The notes: generated by a model not told the origin, from the letters alone. DNA of 64,000 nucleotides from Variovorax sp. PBL-H6 (GCF_901827155.1 NZ_LR594659.1:310001-374000), one strand, 5' to 3'. Numbered from the stretch's first letter, positions 53,696 to 62,808 are shown. Translations and numbers: made by a program.

Positions 53696-54508
53696 TCAGC
53701 CCTGGGATTCGAGCCGCAGCCGCAGCCGCAGCCGCAGCGAGAGCCGGGCGCCGAGCGGCAGGTCCAGCGAGTCCGGTTCGGCGCGCGCCAGCGCGTCGAA
53801 GAAGGGGAGCGCGTCGGCCATCGCGTTGGCCTTCAGCGCGACTACCGCTTTCGGGAGCGGACGTTGCGGTGCGGGTGTGCCGGTCGACAGGGACCAGTCG
53901 AACGCCGCCACCGTGCGCTCCGTGCGCGTGGGCGCGACCACCAGGGCCACGGCCAGCAGCTCGCGGCTGTCGATCACCGAGCCGAGCGCCCCTACGGATG
54001 GGATGTCGAAGCCGGCCAGCAGCACTGCTTGCTGATCAGCCGCGCACTGTGTCGCAGCTTCGAGCAGGCCGGCCGCGAAGCTGTGCTCGTAGGCCGCCAG
54101 CGAATTGCTCGCGGCCGTGCAGCCGGTGCCGATGGTCCAGTAGCCGACCGCGGCGTTGTGGACCGAGTTGTGGAACTTGATGGGCGACAGCAGCTTGGGG
54201 TCGTTCGCCAGCGTTGCACACATGTAGTCGTTGATGCCCAGGTCGCCGTGCGCCGAGGCGAACACGCAAGGGAGGTCCTTCGCCGAGCGACCCGAGGCCT
54301 CGACCGCGGCGGCCGCGACCTCCAGCGCAAGCGCGACCGTGTCGGGCGCGCGCCGCCGCTCGGCCGGCGCCAGCATCTGCGGCGACGGCCGCTTGGCCGG
54401 GGGATCGGCCGGCGCAGCGTCGCCGCGGAAGACTGCGCGGGCGGTGCTCCAGCTGGGCAGCGTGGACGCCCAGAAGGCCGGCCCTTCGATGTAGAGCGTC
54501 GGCGTCAT
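53696..54508 (-). CDS. Beta-ketoacyl synthase-like protein (chain-length-factor type)
   Basis: A 270-residue protein matching the short ketosynthase N-terminal-domain family found in aryl-polyene clusters. It has VFASAHGDLGINDYMCATLA, KFHNSVHNAAVGYWTIGTGC, TAASNSLAAYEHSFAAGLLE and LLAGFDIPS. A Cys is present in TGCTAASNS, but the C-terminal half of a full ketosynthase is missing, so it likely acts as a partner of the full enzyme encoded just upstream (4-base overlap). The C-terminus ends in an odd run of alternating Leu-Arg (LSLRLRLRLRLESQG), reflecting a short CGCAGC repeat in the DNA. Confidence 0.75.
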   Translation of the reverse strand: MTPTLYIEGPAFWASTLPSWSTARAVFRGDAAPADPPAKRPSPQMLAPAERRRAPDTVALALEVAAAAVEASGRSAKDLPCVFASAHGDLGINDYMCATLANDPKLLSPIKFHNSVHNAAVGYWTIGTGCTAASNSLAAYEHSFAAGLLEAATQCAADQQAVLLAGFDIPSVGALGSVIDSRELLAVALVVAPTRTERTVAAFDWSLSTGTPAPQRPLPKAVVALKANAMADALPFFDALARAEPDSLDLPLGARLSLRLRLRLRLESQG

Positions 54509-55701
54509 TCGGCAGCCCCCTTGCCGAACAGCAAGGCGCAGTTGTTGCCGCCGAACCCGAATGAGTTGGACAGCGCATAGCGCACCTCGCCGCGCGCGGG
54601 CTCCAGCCGGATCTGCGGCCCGCAGACGGGGTCGAGCATGCCGGTGTTGACGGTGCCAGGCATCAGTCCGCGCTCGATGGCGAGCAGGCTGATCACTGCC
54701 TCGACGACACCTGCCGCGCCCAGCGTGTGGCCCGTGAAACCCTTTGTCGAGCTGGCATGGGTGCCCGGCGGAAAGCGGCGCGCCACCAGGGCGCCTTCGA
54801 CCTCGTCGTTCTTGGCGCTGGCCGTACCGTGCATGTTGATGTAGTCGATGGCCTCCGCCGCCAGCCCGGCACGGGCCAGCGCGTCGTCGAGCGCGCGCTC
54901 GGCGCCCAAGCCCTCGGGATGCGGCGTGGACATGTGGTGCGCATCGCTCGCCTCGCCGTAACCGAGCAGTTCCAGCCGGCCCGGGCCGCGCTCCAGCAGC
55001 GCGAAGCCCGCGGCTTCGCCCAGGCTGATGCCGTTGCGTTGCGCGTCGAAGGGGCGGCAGGGCTCGGGCGAGACCAGCTCGAGCGAGTTGAAGCCGAACA
55101 GCACGCTGCCGCAGAGCGTGTCCACCCCGCCCACCACGGCCGCGTCCACCAGGCCAAGACGGATCAGCCGTTCCGCCGAGGCAAACACCTTGCCGCTGGA
55201 GGAGCAGGCCGTAGAGAGGGTCTCGGCCGGCCCCTCGAGGCCGAGCGCTTCCTGCACGAACATCGTGAGTGAATGCGGCGTGTGCACGCGCGGCCGGTGC
55301 TGCTCCGCGGGAAAGCGGCCGTCGGCGTCGAGCTGGGTGTAGGCGAGCTCGGTCTCGCCGATGCTCGATGTGGAGGTGCCCAGGATCAATGCGATGCGCG
55401 CCGGTCCGTAACGCTCGCGCGCCGCCGCCACCGCTTCGATGAAGCCGTCGGCCTGCAGCCCGAGCCAGGCGAGGCGGTTGTTGCGGCAGTCCCAGCGCGC
55501 CAGGTCTTCCGGCAGGCGCATCTCTTCGAGGCCGTCGACCCGGCCGATCCAGGTCGGCAGCGGCGTGGCGCCGAAGTCGTTGGCGCGCAGGCCGCTCGTC
55601 GATTGCTCGAGCGCGCCGAGCAGGGGTTCCTTGCCGACGCCGACGGCCGAGGTCGCGGTGAAGGCGGTGATCTGGAGGGGAGGGATGCGGGAAGGCGGCA
55701 C
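54505..55701 (-). CDS. Beta-ketoacyl-ACP synthase (FabF-like, aryl-polyene type)
   Basis: A 398-residue condensing enzyme with a complete Cys-His-His triad: LSTACSSSGKVFASAE, YINMHGTASAKNDEVE and GFTGHTLGAAGVVEA. The C-terminal SNSFGFGGNNCALLFG is typical. It is the first gene of a three-gene operon with a chain-length-factor-like protein and a halogenase-like flavoprotein. No acyl carrier protein, ketoreductase, dehydratase, adenylation or export genes of an aryl-polyene cluster are present, so this looks like a fragment or a dispersed accessory part. It lies next to a toxin-antitoxin pair. Confidence 0.88.
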   Translation of the reverse strand: MPPSRIPPLQITAFTATSAVGVGKEPLLGALEQSTSGLRANDFGATPLPTWIGRVDGLEEMRLPEDLARWDCRNNRLAWLGLQADGFIEAVAAARERYGPARIALILGTSTSSIGETELAYTQLDADGRFPAEQHRPRVHTPHSLTMFVQEALGLEGPAETLSTACSSSGKVFASAERLIRLGLVDAAVVGGVDTLCGSVLFGFNSLELVSPEPCRPFDAQRNGISLGEAAGFALLERGPGRLELLGYGEASDAHHMSTPHPEGLGAERALDDALARAGLAAEAIDYINMHGTASAKNDEVEGALVARRFPPGTHASSTKGFTGHTLGAAGVVEAVISLLAIERGLMPGTVNTGMLDPVCGPQIRLEPARGEVRYALSNSFGFGGNNCALLFGKGAAE

Positions 55702-55785
55702 GGTAGGGCGGTGATGCGAAGCGTGAAAAACGTCACAGCCTACCAGCTACTTCGCCCATCGCGTGGGCGTGAATGTCCTACGGCC

Positions 55786-56229
55786 TCAGGACAAGGTGCC
55801 GAGGTGCGCCTGGGTCGCCTCGGCGAGCCGCCGGTCGAAAGTGGCGAGCGGCGCCTTGAGTTCGGCTGCGAGCCAGAGGTAGGCGGCGTCGTAGGCGGTG
55901 AGGTCGTAGCGTGCCGCCAGTTCGTACTGCGCAACCGGATCGACCGGATGAAGCTCGATGTCGAAAGTGGCGTAGTCGCGCAGCGCCTGGGCGATCGCTT
56001 CGACGGGCCCATCCTTTCGACGCTTCTCGAGCGCGATGCTCGCGATCTCGTGATCCAGCAGGTTGGGCGCATGCAGGCTGCGGCCGATCAGCCGGGCCAG
56101 CGCTTCGTCGCGCGCCGGCTCGTCGAACAGGATGGCGCTGAGCGCGCTGCAATCCACCACCATGGGCGGGCGCGCGGTGAAGAGCGCTGGCGGTTCAGCG
56201 AGGTACAAGGCCGCGGCAGACGCGCTCAT
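55786..56229 (-). CDS. VapC-type PIN-domain ribonuclease toxin
   Basis: A 147-residue PIN protein with the acidic site residues in VVDCSALSAILFDEPARDEA, NLLDHEIASIALEKRR, LTAYDAAYLWLAAELKAPL and TFDRRLAEA. It would cleave RNA when free of its antitoxin. A shorter start at 56163 (MVVDCSAL) would remove 22 residues; the longer form is kept because it reads ALYLAEPPALFTARPPM, which looks like a genuine N-terminal extension. The gap of 117 bases to vapB is wider than usual. Confidence 0.8.
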   Translation of the reverse strand: MSASAAALYLAEPPALFTARPPMVVDCSALSAILFDEPARDEALARLIGRSLHAPNLLDHEIASIALEKRRKDGPVEAIAQALRDYATFDIELHPVDPVAQYELAARYDLTAYDAAYLWLAAELKAPLATFDRRLAEATQAHLGTLS

Positions 56230-56346
56230 GACGCAAGCCCCGCACTACGCGTTGCCAGGCCATTCGGCTTGGGAGCGGCCCGGCAGGTCACGGAAACCCT
56301 GGCCCTGCGCGCTTTGGAGCCATCCGCCCTGGAGCGGCCAGGCGGC

Positions 56347-56658
56347 TCATCGGGCGTCGCGCTCGGCGCGAATGATGTCCACCGCGTCAGGTCCGCCGTG
56401 GATGGGTTGCGGGAAGCGCACGCGGTGCTCGGCCGCGATTTGCTCGATGGGTTTGCCGCCGCGTCGCAAGACCGGGTGGCCGCTCCAGCCGATGCTGACG
56501 ACACCCGGGCGCGGCATGGGCGTGGGAGCCGGCGCGTAGATGGCCTGCTCGAGGATGGCCATCAGCTCGCCTTGCAGAGACCGGTGATTGCGGGCGGCCT
56601 GCTGCCGCAGCCGCTCTGCCAGTTCCTCGGGCACGTCCTTGACCGAGAGATTTGCCAT
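56347..56658 (-). CDS. VapB/FitA-type antitoxin
   Basis: A 103-residue ribbon-helix-helix protein (MANLSVKDVPEELAERLRQQ, then RNHRSLQGELMAILEQAI). Its C-terminal tail (PIHGGPDAVDIIRAERDAR) should wrap the PIN toxin. GGAGG precedes the ATG at 56658. A near-perfect palindrome overlapping its promoter (56674-56692) is the likely site for autoregulation. The promoter lies within the 3' end of ampG. Confidence 0.85.
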   Translation of the reverse strand: MANLSVKDVPEELAERLRQQAARNHRSLQGELMAILEQAIYAPAPTPMPRPGVVSIGWSGHPVLRRGGKPIEQIAAEHRVRFPQPIHGGPDAVDIIRAERDAR

Positions 56659-56673
56659 CGATACCTCCAATAT

Positions 56674-56692
56674 GGAGCCATTATGGCGCCAC
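56674..56692 (-). promoter_or_regulatory. Palindromic operator candidate of vapB
   Basis: TGGAGCCATTATGGCGCCA is a near-perfect 19-bp palindrome, starting 16 bases ahead of the vapB start. It contains CATAAT as a possible -10 on the minus strand. It overlaps the last codons of ampG. Confidence 0.55.
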
Positions 56693-58039
56693 TTCGGAGA
56701 CAAGAGGGTGCTTTCGTGCGGGCGCATTTCGCGCCGCCAGGGCCACCAGCAGCAGCACCGGCACCCCGAGCGCTGCCGTGCCAGTGAAGAAGGCGTGATA
56801 GCCGTAGGCGTCGACGAAGGCCCCGGAATAACCCGCGATGAACTTGGGCAGCAGCAGCATCAGGGAACTGAACAGCGCGTACTGCGTGGCCGAGTAGCTG
56901 ATGTTGGTGAGACTCGACAGGTAGGCGATGAAAGCCGCCGAGGCGATGCCGCCTGCCAGGTTGTCGGCAGAGACCACCAGCACCAACGCAGTGAGGTCGT
57001 GTCCGCGGCTGGCGAGCGCGGCGAACAGCAGGTTGCTGGCGGCGCTCAGCACCGCCCCCAGCATCAGCACCCGCATGACGCCGAGCCGCATCGAGAGCAC
57101 GCCGCCCACGAAGGCACCGGCCAGCGTCATCACCACGCCGTAGACCTTGCTGACCGTGGCCACCTCGTCCTTGGTGAAGCCCATGTCGACATAGAACGGG
57201 TTGGCCATGATGCCCATCACCACGTCGCTGATGCGGTAGACCGCGATCAGCGCGAGGATCAGTGCCGCCTGCCAGCGATAACGGCGGAAGAAGTCGGCGA
57301 AGGGCTCGATCACCACGCTCTCCAGCCATTCGGCGGCGTTCTTCGCTTTCGGCAGCGCCACGCGCGCGGGTTCGGGCGACAGCAGCACCGTGATCACGCC
57401 GACCGCCATCGACGCGGCCATTGCGAGATAGGCGGTCTTCCAGGCGCCGTTCTGGTAGCCAGTGCTGCCGGCCAGCTCGGCCCAGGCAGCGATCCACAGC
57501 ACGCCTGCGCCGGCCCAGATCATCGCGAGCCGGTAGCCCGTCTGGTAGGCCGCCGCGAGCGCCGCCTGCTTGCGCGTGGCCGCCGATTCGATGCGGAAGG
57601 CATCCAGCGCGATGTCCTGAGTCGCCGAGCCGAAGGCGACCAGCAATGCGCACCACACCAGCGGCGGGAGGCCGGCGCGGGGATCGTTGAAGGCCATGCC
57701 GACGAGCCCGGCCATCACGATCAGCTGCGCCAGCAGCAGCCAGCCGCGCCGCCGCCCGAGCAGCGTGGTCAGCGGCGGCACCGGCAGCCGGTCCACCAGC
57801 GGCGCCCACATCCACTTGAAGCCGTAGGCCAGACCGACCCAGCTCAGATAGCCGATGGTCGTGCGGTCGATGCCGGCCTCGCGCAGCCGGAAGCTGAGCG
57901 TTCCCAGCACCAGCAGCAGTGGAAGGCCCGCGGAGAAGCCCAGCGCGAGCATGCGCAGGGTCGCGGGTTCGAGATACACCTTGAGCGCGTCGCGCCAGGG
58001 CAGGGCGGGGGGATTCTGGTCGGCCGGTGGTGCGGACAT
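56681..58039 (-). CDS. ampG: AmpG-family muropeptide MFS transporter
   Basis: A 452-residue inner-membrane permease importing anhydro-muropeptides for cell-wall recycling. The N-terminal TLRMLALGFSAGLPLLLVLG is the AmpG signature, followed by YGFKWMWAPLVDRL, FGSATQDIALDAFRIES and YRISDVVMGIMANPFYVDMG. About 12-14 helices are visible. It is divergent from the M48 peptidase gene with only 35 bases between start codons. Confidence 0.9.
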   Translation of the reverse strand: MSAPPADQNPPALPWRDALKVYLEPATLRMLALGFSAGLPLLLVLGTLSFRLREAGIDRTTIGYLSWVGLAYGFKWMWAPLVDRLPVPPLTTLLGRRRGWLLLAQLIVMAGLVGMAFNDPRAGLPPLVWCALLVAFGSATQDIALDAFRIESAATRKQAALAAAYQTGYRLAMIWAGAGVLWIAAWAELAGSTGYQNGAWKTAYLAMAASMAVGVITVLLSPEPARVALPKAKNAAEWLESVVIEPFADFFRRYRWQAALILALIAVYRISDVVMGIMANPFYVDMGFTKDEVATVSKVYGVVMTLAGAFVGGVLSMRLGVMRVLMLGAVLSAASNLLFAALASRGHDLTALVLVVSADNLAGGIASAAFIAYLSSLTNISYSATQYALFSSLMLLLPKFIAGYSGAFVDAYGYHAFFTGTAALGVPVLLLVALAARNAPARKHPLVSEVAP

Positions 58040-58074
58040 GAAGTTGATCTTTGAGGCTCTCTTATTATTCCCGC

Positions 58075-58911
58075 ATGTGTCTGGACTGCCCCTTCCGCTC
58101 CCGCCCGTGGCGCCGCCGTCGCGCGTTCCTGCTGGCCGCGGCCGCCGCGGCCGCCGCGGCAGTCACGCCGGTCATGGGGCAGGTGGAGGTGGGCAAGGCC
58201 TCCGTGGCGCGCAACCTGGTGCCGGCCGAGAACGTGGAGCAGGCCGGCGTGCAGCAGTATGGCGAACTGCTGGCCCAGGCCAAGGCCAAGGGCGCGCTGG
58301 CGGGCGCGGGCAATCCGCAGCTGCAGCGCCTGCACGCCATCGCGGGCCGCATCATTCCCTTCGCGGCCCAGTGGAACGAACGCGCAGCGCGCTGGAAATG
58401 GGAGGTCAACCTGATCGGCAGCAAGCAGATCAACGCCTTCTGCATGCCGGGCGGCAAGATCGCCTTCTTCACCGGCATCCTCGACCAGCTCAAGCTCACC
58501 GACGACGAGGTCGCGATGGTCATGGGCCACGAGATGGCGCACGCCCTGCGCGAGCATGCACGCGCGCGCCTGGCCAAGAGCGCGGGCACCGGCGCCGCGC
58601 TGTCGATCGGAGCCCAACTGCTGGGGCTGGGCCAGGCCGGCGATCTCGCGGCGCGTGCCGGCACGCAACTGCTCACCCTCAAGTTCAGCCGCAGCGACGA
58701 AAGCGATGCCGACCTGGTCGGGCTCGAGCTCGCCGCACGCGCCGGCTACAACCCGCAGGCCGCGGTGTCGCTGTGGAAGAAGATGGGCCAGGCCTCGAAG
58801 AGCCAGGGCGGCCTGAGCTTCCTGTCGACCCACCCGAGCGGGACCGACCGCATCGCCAAGCTCGAGGCCAACGTGCCCAAGGTCGAGGGCCTCTACCGCG
58901 CGGCGAAATAA
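58075..58911 (+). CDS. M48-family zinc metallopeptidase, exported
   Basis: A 278-residue periplasmic peptidase (LoiP/BepA-like group). The N-terminus has RRRRAFLLAAAAAAAAAV, a Tat-like signal. Zinc ligands are in VMGHEMAHALREHA (HExxH) and a Glu in DESDADLVGLELAARAGY. NAFCMPGGKIAFFTGIL is the conserved edge strand. It would degrade misfolded outer-membrane proteins. The ATG at 58075 is used; an upstream frame from 58051 overlaps the divergent promoter region. Confidence 0.9.
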   Translation: MCLDCPFRSRPWRRRRAFLLAAAAAAAAAVTPVMGQVEVGKASVARNLVPAENVEQAGVQQYGELLAQAKAKGALAGAGNPQLQRLHAIAGRIIPFAAQWNERAARWKWEVNLIGSKQINAFCMPGGKIAFFTGILDQLKLTDDEVAMVMGHEMAHALREHARARLAKSAGTGAALSIGAQLLGLGQAGDLAARAGTQLLTLKFSRSDESDADLVGLELAARAGYNPQAAVSLWKKMGQASKSQGGLSFLSTHPSGTDRIAKLEANVPKVEGLYRAAK

Positions 58912-59054
58912 GTTTCGCGTTGCCGGTCGCTGCGCCTTTGCAGGATCGGGCAAGAAGCGCCGCTTAATCGGCTACCGCCTTTCGCCTCCTCATTCCTAGA
59001 CTTGCTCCAGTCCCTGCCGCACCTGCGCCAGGGCTCTTCATCCAGGAGCGCAGC

Positions 59055-59510
59055 ATGTCGGGAATTCAGCACAAAGTCATTGCCATCGCGGGTGCCAGCA
59101 GCGGCATTGGCGAAGCCGCCGCCCGGCTGCTGGCTGCGCAGGGCGCCAAGGTAATGCTCGGCGCGCGGCGCATTGGCCGCCTGTATGCGCTCGCCCACGA
59201 GATCGCCAGGGCGGGCGGCTCGGCGCACTACCAGGTGCTCGACGTCGCGCGGCGCGCGAGCATGCGATGTTTCATCGACGAGGCGACGCGGGTGTTCGGC
59301 CGCGTCGACGTGATCGTCGACAACGTCGGCGTGATGCCGCTGTCGATGCTGGACGAGCTCAGCGCCGGCGCCACCGTGATCACGCCCGGCTCGATCGGGT
59401 CCGAAGCGGACGGCGCGTCGGAGGCCCTTGCACGTGCCATCGCCCTCGCGATCGAGCGACGAGACCGCCCGGGCCGAGGTGCGCACGATCACGCTGCACC
59501 AGGTTCACAT
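59055..59510 (+). pseudogene. Decayed short-chain dehydrogenase gene
   Basis: The first 95 codons read as a classical SDR: VIAIAGASSGIGEAAARLLA (cofactor loop) and VDVIVDNVGVMPLSML. The catalytic Ser and YxxxK segment is absent: the sequence jumps from MLDELSAG directly to ATVITPGSIGSEA, which normally follows about 90 residues later. Past AIALAIERR (about 59455-59462) the family's end continues in another frame (DETARAEVRTITLHQ). An internal deletion plus a frameshift make a working enzyme very unlikely. Confidence 0.75.
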
Positions 59511-59562
59511 GGCCCGACAGGTCACCCGGCGCCAGCGACCGACCCATTCCCCGACAGCCATT

Positions 59563-60525
59563 TCATTCCGCAGTGATGCCGCCGCGCTGAACCACGCCGG
59601 CCCAACGCTGCGCATCCTTGGCCATCAGTTCCTTGAACTCGTTCGGCCCCGAGCTCGCCGGCACCATGCCCTGTGACTCGAAGGCAGCCGCGACCTCGGG
59701 CTGCTTCAGCACCGCGGCGATCTCCTTGTTGAGCCGCGCCACCACCGCGCTCGGTGTTCCCTTCGGCGCCAGCACGCCGTACCACATGTCGACGTTGCCG
59801 CCCTTGATGCCGGACTCGGCCAAGGTCGGGACATCTGGCAGCTGCGCCAGCCGCTTGTCGCTGCCGGTCGCGATCGCCTTCAGCTTGCCGGCCTGGATGT
59901 GCTGCAGTGCCACGTGCACCGGCAGGAACATGTAGTCGATGCGTCCGCCCAGCAGGTCGGTGACCGCCCCAGCCGTGCCCTTGTACGGCACATGCAGCAT
60001 CTCGGTGCCGGTGCTCTGCAGCAGCAGCGCCATCGACAGGTGATGCGGCGTGCCCACGCCGGGGGTGGCATAGGTGAGCTTGCCGGGGCTGGCCTTGGCC
60101 GCGGCCACGACCTGCGCCACCGAGGTGGTCTTCTGCACGTTCGGGTTGGTCACCAGCAGCAGCGTGCCCCAGGAGGTGAGCGAGACCGGCGTGAAGTCGT
60201 TCAGCGGATCGTAGGCCAGCGACTTGTAGAGGCTCTTGTTCATCACCAGCGTGTTGACCTGCACGAGCAGCGTGTAGCCGTCGGGCTTGGCGCGCGCGAC
60301 TTTCTCGCTGCCGATGTTGCCGCTGGCGCCGGCCACGTTGTCGACCACCACCGGCTGCCCGAGCACGGCCGGCAGCCGGGCCGAGAGCTGGCGTGCGATC
60401 AGGTCGATGCCGGTGCCGGGCGTGTAGGGCACCACCAGCGTGATCGGCTGGTCGGGCCACGCCTGCGCAGCCGTGGCGCCCGCGGCCAGCAGCAGGAGGG
60501 CGAGTATTTTCTTGAATGCAAGCAT
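59563..60525 (-). CDS. Bug/TctC-type receptor beside a flavin monooxygenase
   Basis: A 320-residue periplasmic binding protein. Signal MLAFKKILALLLLAAGATAA; mature start WPDQPITLVVPYTPGTGID; also VVVDNVAGASGNIGSEKVA and MLHVPYKGTAGAVTDLLGG. It is 25 bases downstream of the monooxygenase gene on the same strand, so it probably captures that enzyme's aromatic substrate. No transporter membrane subunits are nearby. Confidence 0.92.
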   Translation of the reverse strand: MLAFKKILALLLLAAGATAAQAWPDQPITLVVPYTPGTGIDLIARQLSARLPAVLGQPVVVDNVAGASGNIGSEKVARAKPDGYTLLVQVNTLVMNKSLYKSLAYDPLNDFTPVSLTSWGTLLLVTNPNVQKTTSVAQVVAAAKASPGKLTYATPGVGTPHHLSMALLLQSTGTEMLHVPYKGTAGAVTDLLGGRIDYMFLPVHVALQHIQAGKLKAIATGSDKRLAQLPDVPTLAESGIKGGNVDMWYGVLAPKGTPSAVVARLNKEIAAVLKQPEVAAAFESQGMVPASSGPNEFKELMAKDAQRWAGVVQRGGITAE

Positions 60526-60550
60526 GCTGTCGTCTCCGTCGGTCCTGTGT

Positions 60551-61807
60551 TCAAAGGAAGGAAGGCCGGGCCTTCAGCGACGCCGGGTCGTAGCCGGCGA
60601 CGCGCTTGTAGTTGTCCGAGATGGCCTGCAGCTCCGCGGTGCTGACGATGTCCTCGAGGCGCTCGAAGCGCTTGCCGCCGGAGCGCTGGAACACCTCGCG
60701 CAGGATGGTGTCCGGCGGGTTGCTGCGGTTGGTGAGTACCACGTTGGTCGTGGCCTGCACGCGCACCCGGTCGTAGTCCTCCAGGGCCGCCGTGCCGACG
60801 CCGAGCCGCTTCAGCGTGCCGGCCAGGTAGCGGGCATCGATGATGGCCTGGCCCGCGCCATTGGAGCCGCGCGGCACCATCGGGTGCGCAGCATCTCCGA
60901 GCAGCGTGAGGCGGCCATGGGTCCAGCGCGGCAGGGGGTCCTGGTCGACCATCGGGTACTCCAGGATGGAGTCCGACGAGCGGATCAGCGCGGGGATGTC
61001 GAGCCAGTCGAAATGCCAGCGCTCGAAAGCGGGCATGAAATCCTCCAGCCGGCCGGCGCGGCTCCAGTCCTGCAGCGCGGGCTGCGGTGCGTGGATCTCT
61101 GCCACCCAATTGACGAGCTGGTTGCCCTCGCCATCGACGTTGTCGCGGATGGGATAGATGACCATCTTGCCCTGGTCCAGCCAGCCCGCACGCACCATGC
61201 TCGCACCCGAGAGGAAGGGCTTGTGCTTTGCGGTGCCACGCCACATGTTGACGCCGGAGTAGCGCGGCGCGCCTTCGTTGGGGTAGAGCTGCTTGCGCAG
61301 TACCGAGTGGATGCCGTCGCAGCCCACGGCGAGCGCGGCGCGCACCGGTGGAAGAGCGGCGCCATCGGGCGCGATGAAGCGGGCAACGACGGCATGTTCG
61401 TCCTGCTCCACGCCCACGCAGCGATGCCCGCAGACCACGCTGTCCGCGCCGAGCCGTTCGCGCACCGCATCCAGAAGCACCGTGTGCAGGTCGCCGCGGT
61501 GGATGGAGTACTGGGGCCAGTCATAGCCCGCCGCTGTCCCGGCGGCTTCGCGGAACACCAGCTGGCCATGGGAGTTGAAGAACACCGCTTCCTGCGTACG
61601 CACGCCCACGGCATCCAGCGCCGGCAGAAGGCCAAGTTCGCCAAGCTCGCGCGCCGCATGCGGCAGCAGGTTGATGCCGACGCCGAGCGGCTTCAGCTCG
61701 GGCACCGCTTCGTAGATGCGGCAGGGGATGCCGGCCTGGTGCAGGCTCAGTGCCAAGCTCAGGCCACCGATGCCCGCGCCCAGAATGATCACTTGGGTCT
61801 CGCTCAT
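60551..61807 (-). CDS. FAD-dependent aromatic monooxygenase (PHBH/UbiH superfamily)
   Basis: A 418-residue class A flavoprotein hydroxylase. FAD loop VIILGAGIGGLSLALSLHQA; the central DG motif is in LAVGCDGIHSVLRKQ; the third motif is LTLLGDAAHPMVPRGSNGAG. It resembles salicylate 1-hydroxylase-like enzymes. With the TctC receptor downstream and a divergent LysR regulator upstream, it forms a small self-contained unit for one aromatic or heterocyclic acid. The substrate is unknown. Confidence 0.9.
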   Translation of the reverse strand: MSETQVIILGAGIGGLSLALSLHQAGIPCRIYEAVPELKPLGVGINLLPHAARELGELGLLPALDAVGVRTQEAVFFNSHGQLVFREAAGTAAGYDWPQYSIHRGDLHTVLLDAVRERLGADSVVCGHRCVGVEQDEHAVVARFIAPDGAALPPVRAALAVGCDGIHSVLRKQLYPNEGAPRYSGVNMWRGTAKHKPFLSGASMVRAGWLDQGKMVIYPIRDNVDGEGNQLVNWVAEIHAPQPALQDWSRAGRLEDFMPAFERWHFDWLDIPALIRSSDSILEYPMVDQDPLPRWTHGRLTLLGDAAHPMVPRGSNGAGQAIIDARYLAGTLKRLGVGTAALEDYDRVRVQATTNVVLTNRSNPPDTILREVFQRSGGKRFERLEDIVSTAELQAISDNYKRVAGYDPASLKARPSFL

Positions 61808-61862
61808 GTCTCCGGGGTCTTCTTCACAATGGGAAACCCCGGATTAGATCGGGCCGACGTTC

Positions 61863-61879
61863 ATCTGTGAAATTTAGAT
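61863..61879 (+). promoter_or_regulatory. LysR-type binding motif candidate
   Basis: ATCT-N9-AGAT (a T-N11-A-containing dyad) lies in the 98-base space between the divergent monooxygenase and lysR genes, where LysR-type regulators normally bind. Confidence 0.5.
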
Positions 61880-61905
61880 GTCGTATGGATTTATCATGAT
61901 CTGGT

Positions 61906-62808
61906 ATGAATTTGTCCATGCGCCAGATGCGCGCATTCCTGCACGTGGCGCGAATCGGCAACTTCACCCGCGCGGCCGAGCAGGCCCACATGACGCAGGC
62001 AGGCCTCAGCACGCTGGTGCGAGAGATGGAGCGCCAACTCGGCGCGCGCCTGTTCGACCGCACTACACGCATGGTCGGCCTGACGGCCGCGGGGCGGCGC
62101 CTGCTGCCGGTGGTCGAGCGCGTGCTGGGCGAGCTGGACGAGGTCACGGGCCGCCTTGGCGCCGAGGGCGACGAAGCTCGACAGACGCTGCGAGTTGCCG
62201 CCACCCCGCTGGTGTCCTCGAACCTGCTGCCACAGGTCTTCGCCCGCTTCCGCGAAAGCCATCCACGCATCCGGCTCAAGCTCTTCGATGCCGACCTTCG
62301 CGCCGTGGAAGCGCTGGTGGTCGAGGGCGAGGCCGACATGGGCCTGGGCTTCTTCTTCAAGGCAGCGCCGGGGCTGGACCGTTCGCCCGTGGGCCACTTC
62401 CAGCTGATGCGCGTGACGCCGGCGCAGGACGATGAAGCGACGCCCGTCGGCAGCGCACCATGGTCCTCGCTGCGTGGCGCGCAGCTGCTCGGCCTGCCGC
62501 CGAGCAATCCGATCCAGAAGCTGATCGACGGCCACCTGGCGAGCGTCGGCCAGGCCGATCCGAACCGCCTTGCGTTCAACTTCTTCGGAACCCTGATCTC
62601 GATGGTCGAGGCGGGATTCGGCAGCGCCGTGATGCCGACCTTCGCGCTGGCGGCCTGCCGGCGGCACCGGGTGCGGACCGACCTGCTGGTCAAGCCGAAG
62701 GTCGAACTGGACTTCTACCGCATCACCAAGCGCGGCGTGCAGGAGACCGAGGCCATGCAGGCCTTCTGCAAGACGCTGGTCAAGGCCTTGCCGGCCTTGT
62801 CGCGATAG
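61906..62808 (+). CDS. LysR-family transcriptional regulator
   Basis: A 300-residue regulator. The N-terminal helix-turn-helix is MRQMRAFLHVARIGNFTRAA, then QAGLSTLVREMERQLGARLF. The effector domain follows (LRVAATPLVSSNLLPQVFAR and so on). It is divergent from the flavin monooxygenase-receptor operon and most likely controls it in response to that pathway's substrate. Confidence 0.92.
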   Translation: MNLSMRQMRAFLHVARIGNFTRAAEQAHMTQAGLSTLVREMERQLGARLFDRTTRMVGLTAAGRRLLPVVERVLGELDEVTGRLGAEGDEARQTLRVAATPLVSSNLLPQVFARFRESHPRIRLKLFDADLRAVEALVVEGEADMGLGFFFKAAPGLDRSPVGHFQLMRVTPAQDDEATPVGSAPWSSLRGAQLLGLPPSNPIQKLIDGHLASVGQADPNRLAFNFFGTLISMVEAGFGSAVMPTFALAACRRHRVRTDLLVKPKVELDFYRITKRGVQETEAMQAFCKTLVKALPALSR

